A stretch of DNA of 64,000 nt from Geodermatophilus siccatus. Lineage in GTDB: Bacteria; Actinomycetota; Actinomycetes; Mycobacteriales; Geodermatophilaceae. Under the pieces are notes generated by a model, which worked only from the letters and a program-made list of their open reading frames with translations, did not search any database and had not been told where the DNA came from. Both the position numbers and the translations under genes were made by a program. Positions 63,613 to 64,000 of this stretch are shown piece by piece. Every line of letters begins with the position of its first letter. The stretch's first letter is position 1. The DNA is taken from assembly GCF_900103785.1 (NCBI RefSeq), contig NZ_FNHE01000001.1, positions 396,109 through 460,108 on the forward strand, given 5' to 3'.

Positions 63613-63644
63613 GGGCCCGCCACCGGTTCTCCGGTGGCGGGCCC
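63613..63644. terminator. Bidirectional hairpin after accA3 and the LGFP gene
   Basis: GGGCCCGCCACCGG (63613-63626), TTCT, then CCGGTGGCGGGCCC (63631-63644). Perfect 14-bp stem between convergent genes; a TCGTCG tract follows instead of a U-run. Confidence 0.75.
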
Positions 63645-63658
63645 TCGTCGACCCCGTC

Positions 63659-64000
63659 TCAGCCGGTGGTCGTCTCGATCGTGCCGTCAGGCCGCTCGGT
63701 GAGCGTGCCGTTCTGGAAGCGGACCTGCCAGCCGCCGCCGTCGGGCAGCGCGACGTGGTCGGTGACCGGGAAGCCGAGCGACCCGGCCGGTCCCCCGTCC
63801 GCCAGCCAGTGCGTGAGGATGCCGCCCCGGACGGCGTGCGCTCCGGTGGACGGTGACCAGTAGACCGACCCGCCCGCGAAGTCCGTCTTCCACCCGCCGG
63901 GCACCGCGGTGTCGTCGCCGGTCGGGTAGCCGAGGACCCCGGTCTGGGCGCCCAGCGAGCGCCAGTGCTCCAGGATCGCGCCCCGCACGTCGTGGGCGCC
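63659..64000 (-). CDS. C-terminal end of an LGFP-repeat protein (partial)
   Basis: The reading frame is open through the right edge; the last 113 codons show two LGFP-type units (VLGYPTGDDTAVPGGW, SLGFPVTDHVALPDGGGW) with the usual YWSPSTGAHAVRGGIL connector and a short tail ending TIETTTG. It is a third LGFP gene in the window, in addition to those at 28386 and 32027. The start lies outside the window, so length and upstream domains are unknown. Confidence 0.9.
   Translation of the reverse strand, partial: GAHDVRGAILEHWRSLGAQTGVLGYPTGDDTAVPGGWKTDFAGGSVYWSPSTGAHAVRGGILTHWLADGGPAGSLGFPVTDHVALPDGGGWQVRFQNGTLTERPDGTIETTTG

Overview
The window is high-GC, gene-dense actinobacterial chromosome. 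LGFP-repeat wall proteins, arabinogalactan genes, a WhiB regulator, F420 genes and heavy GTG start use point to a non-mycobacterial actinomycete, most likely Geodermatophilaceae (Blastococcus/Geodermatophilus/Modestobacter-like). That family assignment is inference. The backbone follows, from memory, Mycobacterium tuberculosis Rv3259-Rv3285: Rv3259-like, whiB2, fbiA, fbiB, GDP-mannose pyrophosphorylase, wbbL, rmlD, LCP protein, TIGR03089, fadE25, purE, purK, GtrA, PH-domain protein, birA, accD5, accE5, maf, accA3. Several blocks are inserted into that backbone.

Layout. 1-5 kb: end of an Rv3259-like gene, two unrecognised genes, whiB and the F420 pair fbiA-fbiB. 5-14 kb: rmlA, then a leftward translationally coupled sugar cassette (FAD oxidoreductase, membrane glycosyltransferase, epimerase, TIM-barrel isomerase, glycosyltransferase, GtrA), a large membrane protein and an AlkA-type glycosylase. 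14-19 kb: membrane protein, SDR, GDP-mannose pyrophosphorylase, WbbL. 19-27 kb: galactan synthesis and export (glf, glfT2, glfT1, wzt, wzm and a second GlfT2-like gene). 27-35 kb: a GT29 (sialyltransferase-like) gene, a coiled-coil gene and two long LGFP-repeat wall proteins, one with an amidase domain. 35-42 kb: rmlD-rmlB, a complete nonulosonic (sialic) acid set neuA/neuC/neuB, an LCP ligase and TIGR03089. 42-47 kb: CoA-transferase, DUF1028, CitE-like lyase, acyl-CoA dehydrogenase. 47-53 kb: purE, purK, SGNH lipoprotein, two acyltransferase-3 proteins around a GtrA gene. 53-64 kb: sbcCD, PH-domain protein, birA, accD-accE-maf-accA and the end of a third LGFP gene.

How it works together. dTDP-rhamnose (RmlA, RmlB, RmlD) feeds WbbL, which makes the wall linker. 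Glf supplies UDP-galactofuranose to GlfT1 and GlfT2. Wzm/Wzt exports the galactan lipid, and the LCP protein can ligate it to peptidoglycan. NeuC, NeuB and NeuA would make a CMP-nonulosonate that the GT29-like protein could use, so the locus may decorate the envelope with a sialic-acid-like sugar. The acc genes carboxylate acyl-CoAs for lipid synthesis.

Non-coding signals stand out. A 55-56 bp palindromic element occurs four times, always 2-4 bases after a stop codon and in the same orientation to the gene. About eleven genes have a TAnnnT hexamer 6-8 bases before the start codon, which suggests leaderless transcripts. Large hairpins sit between convergent genes. No tRNA, rRNA, CRISPR array, transposase or phage gene was seen. 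No intergenic gap exceeds about 260 bases.
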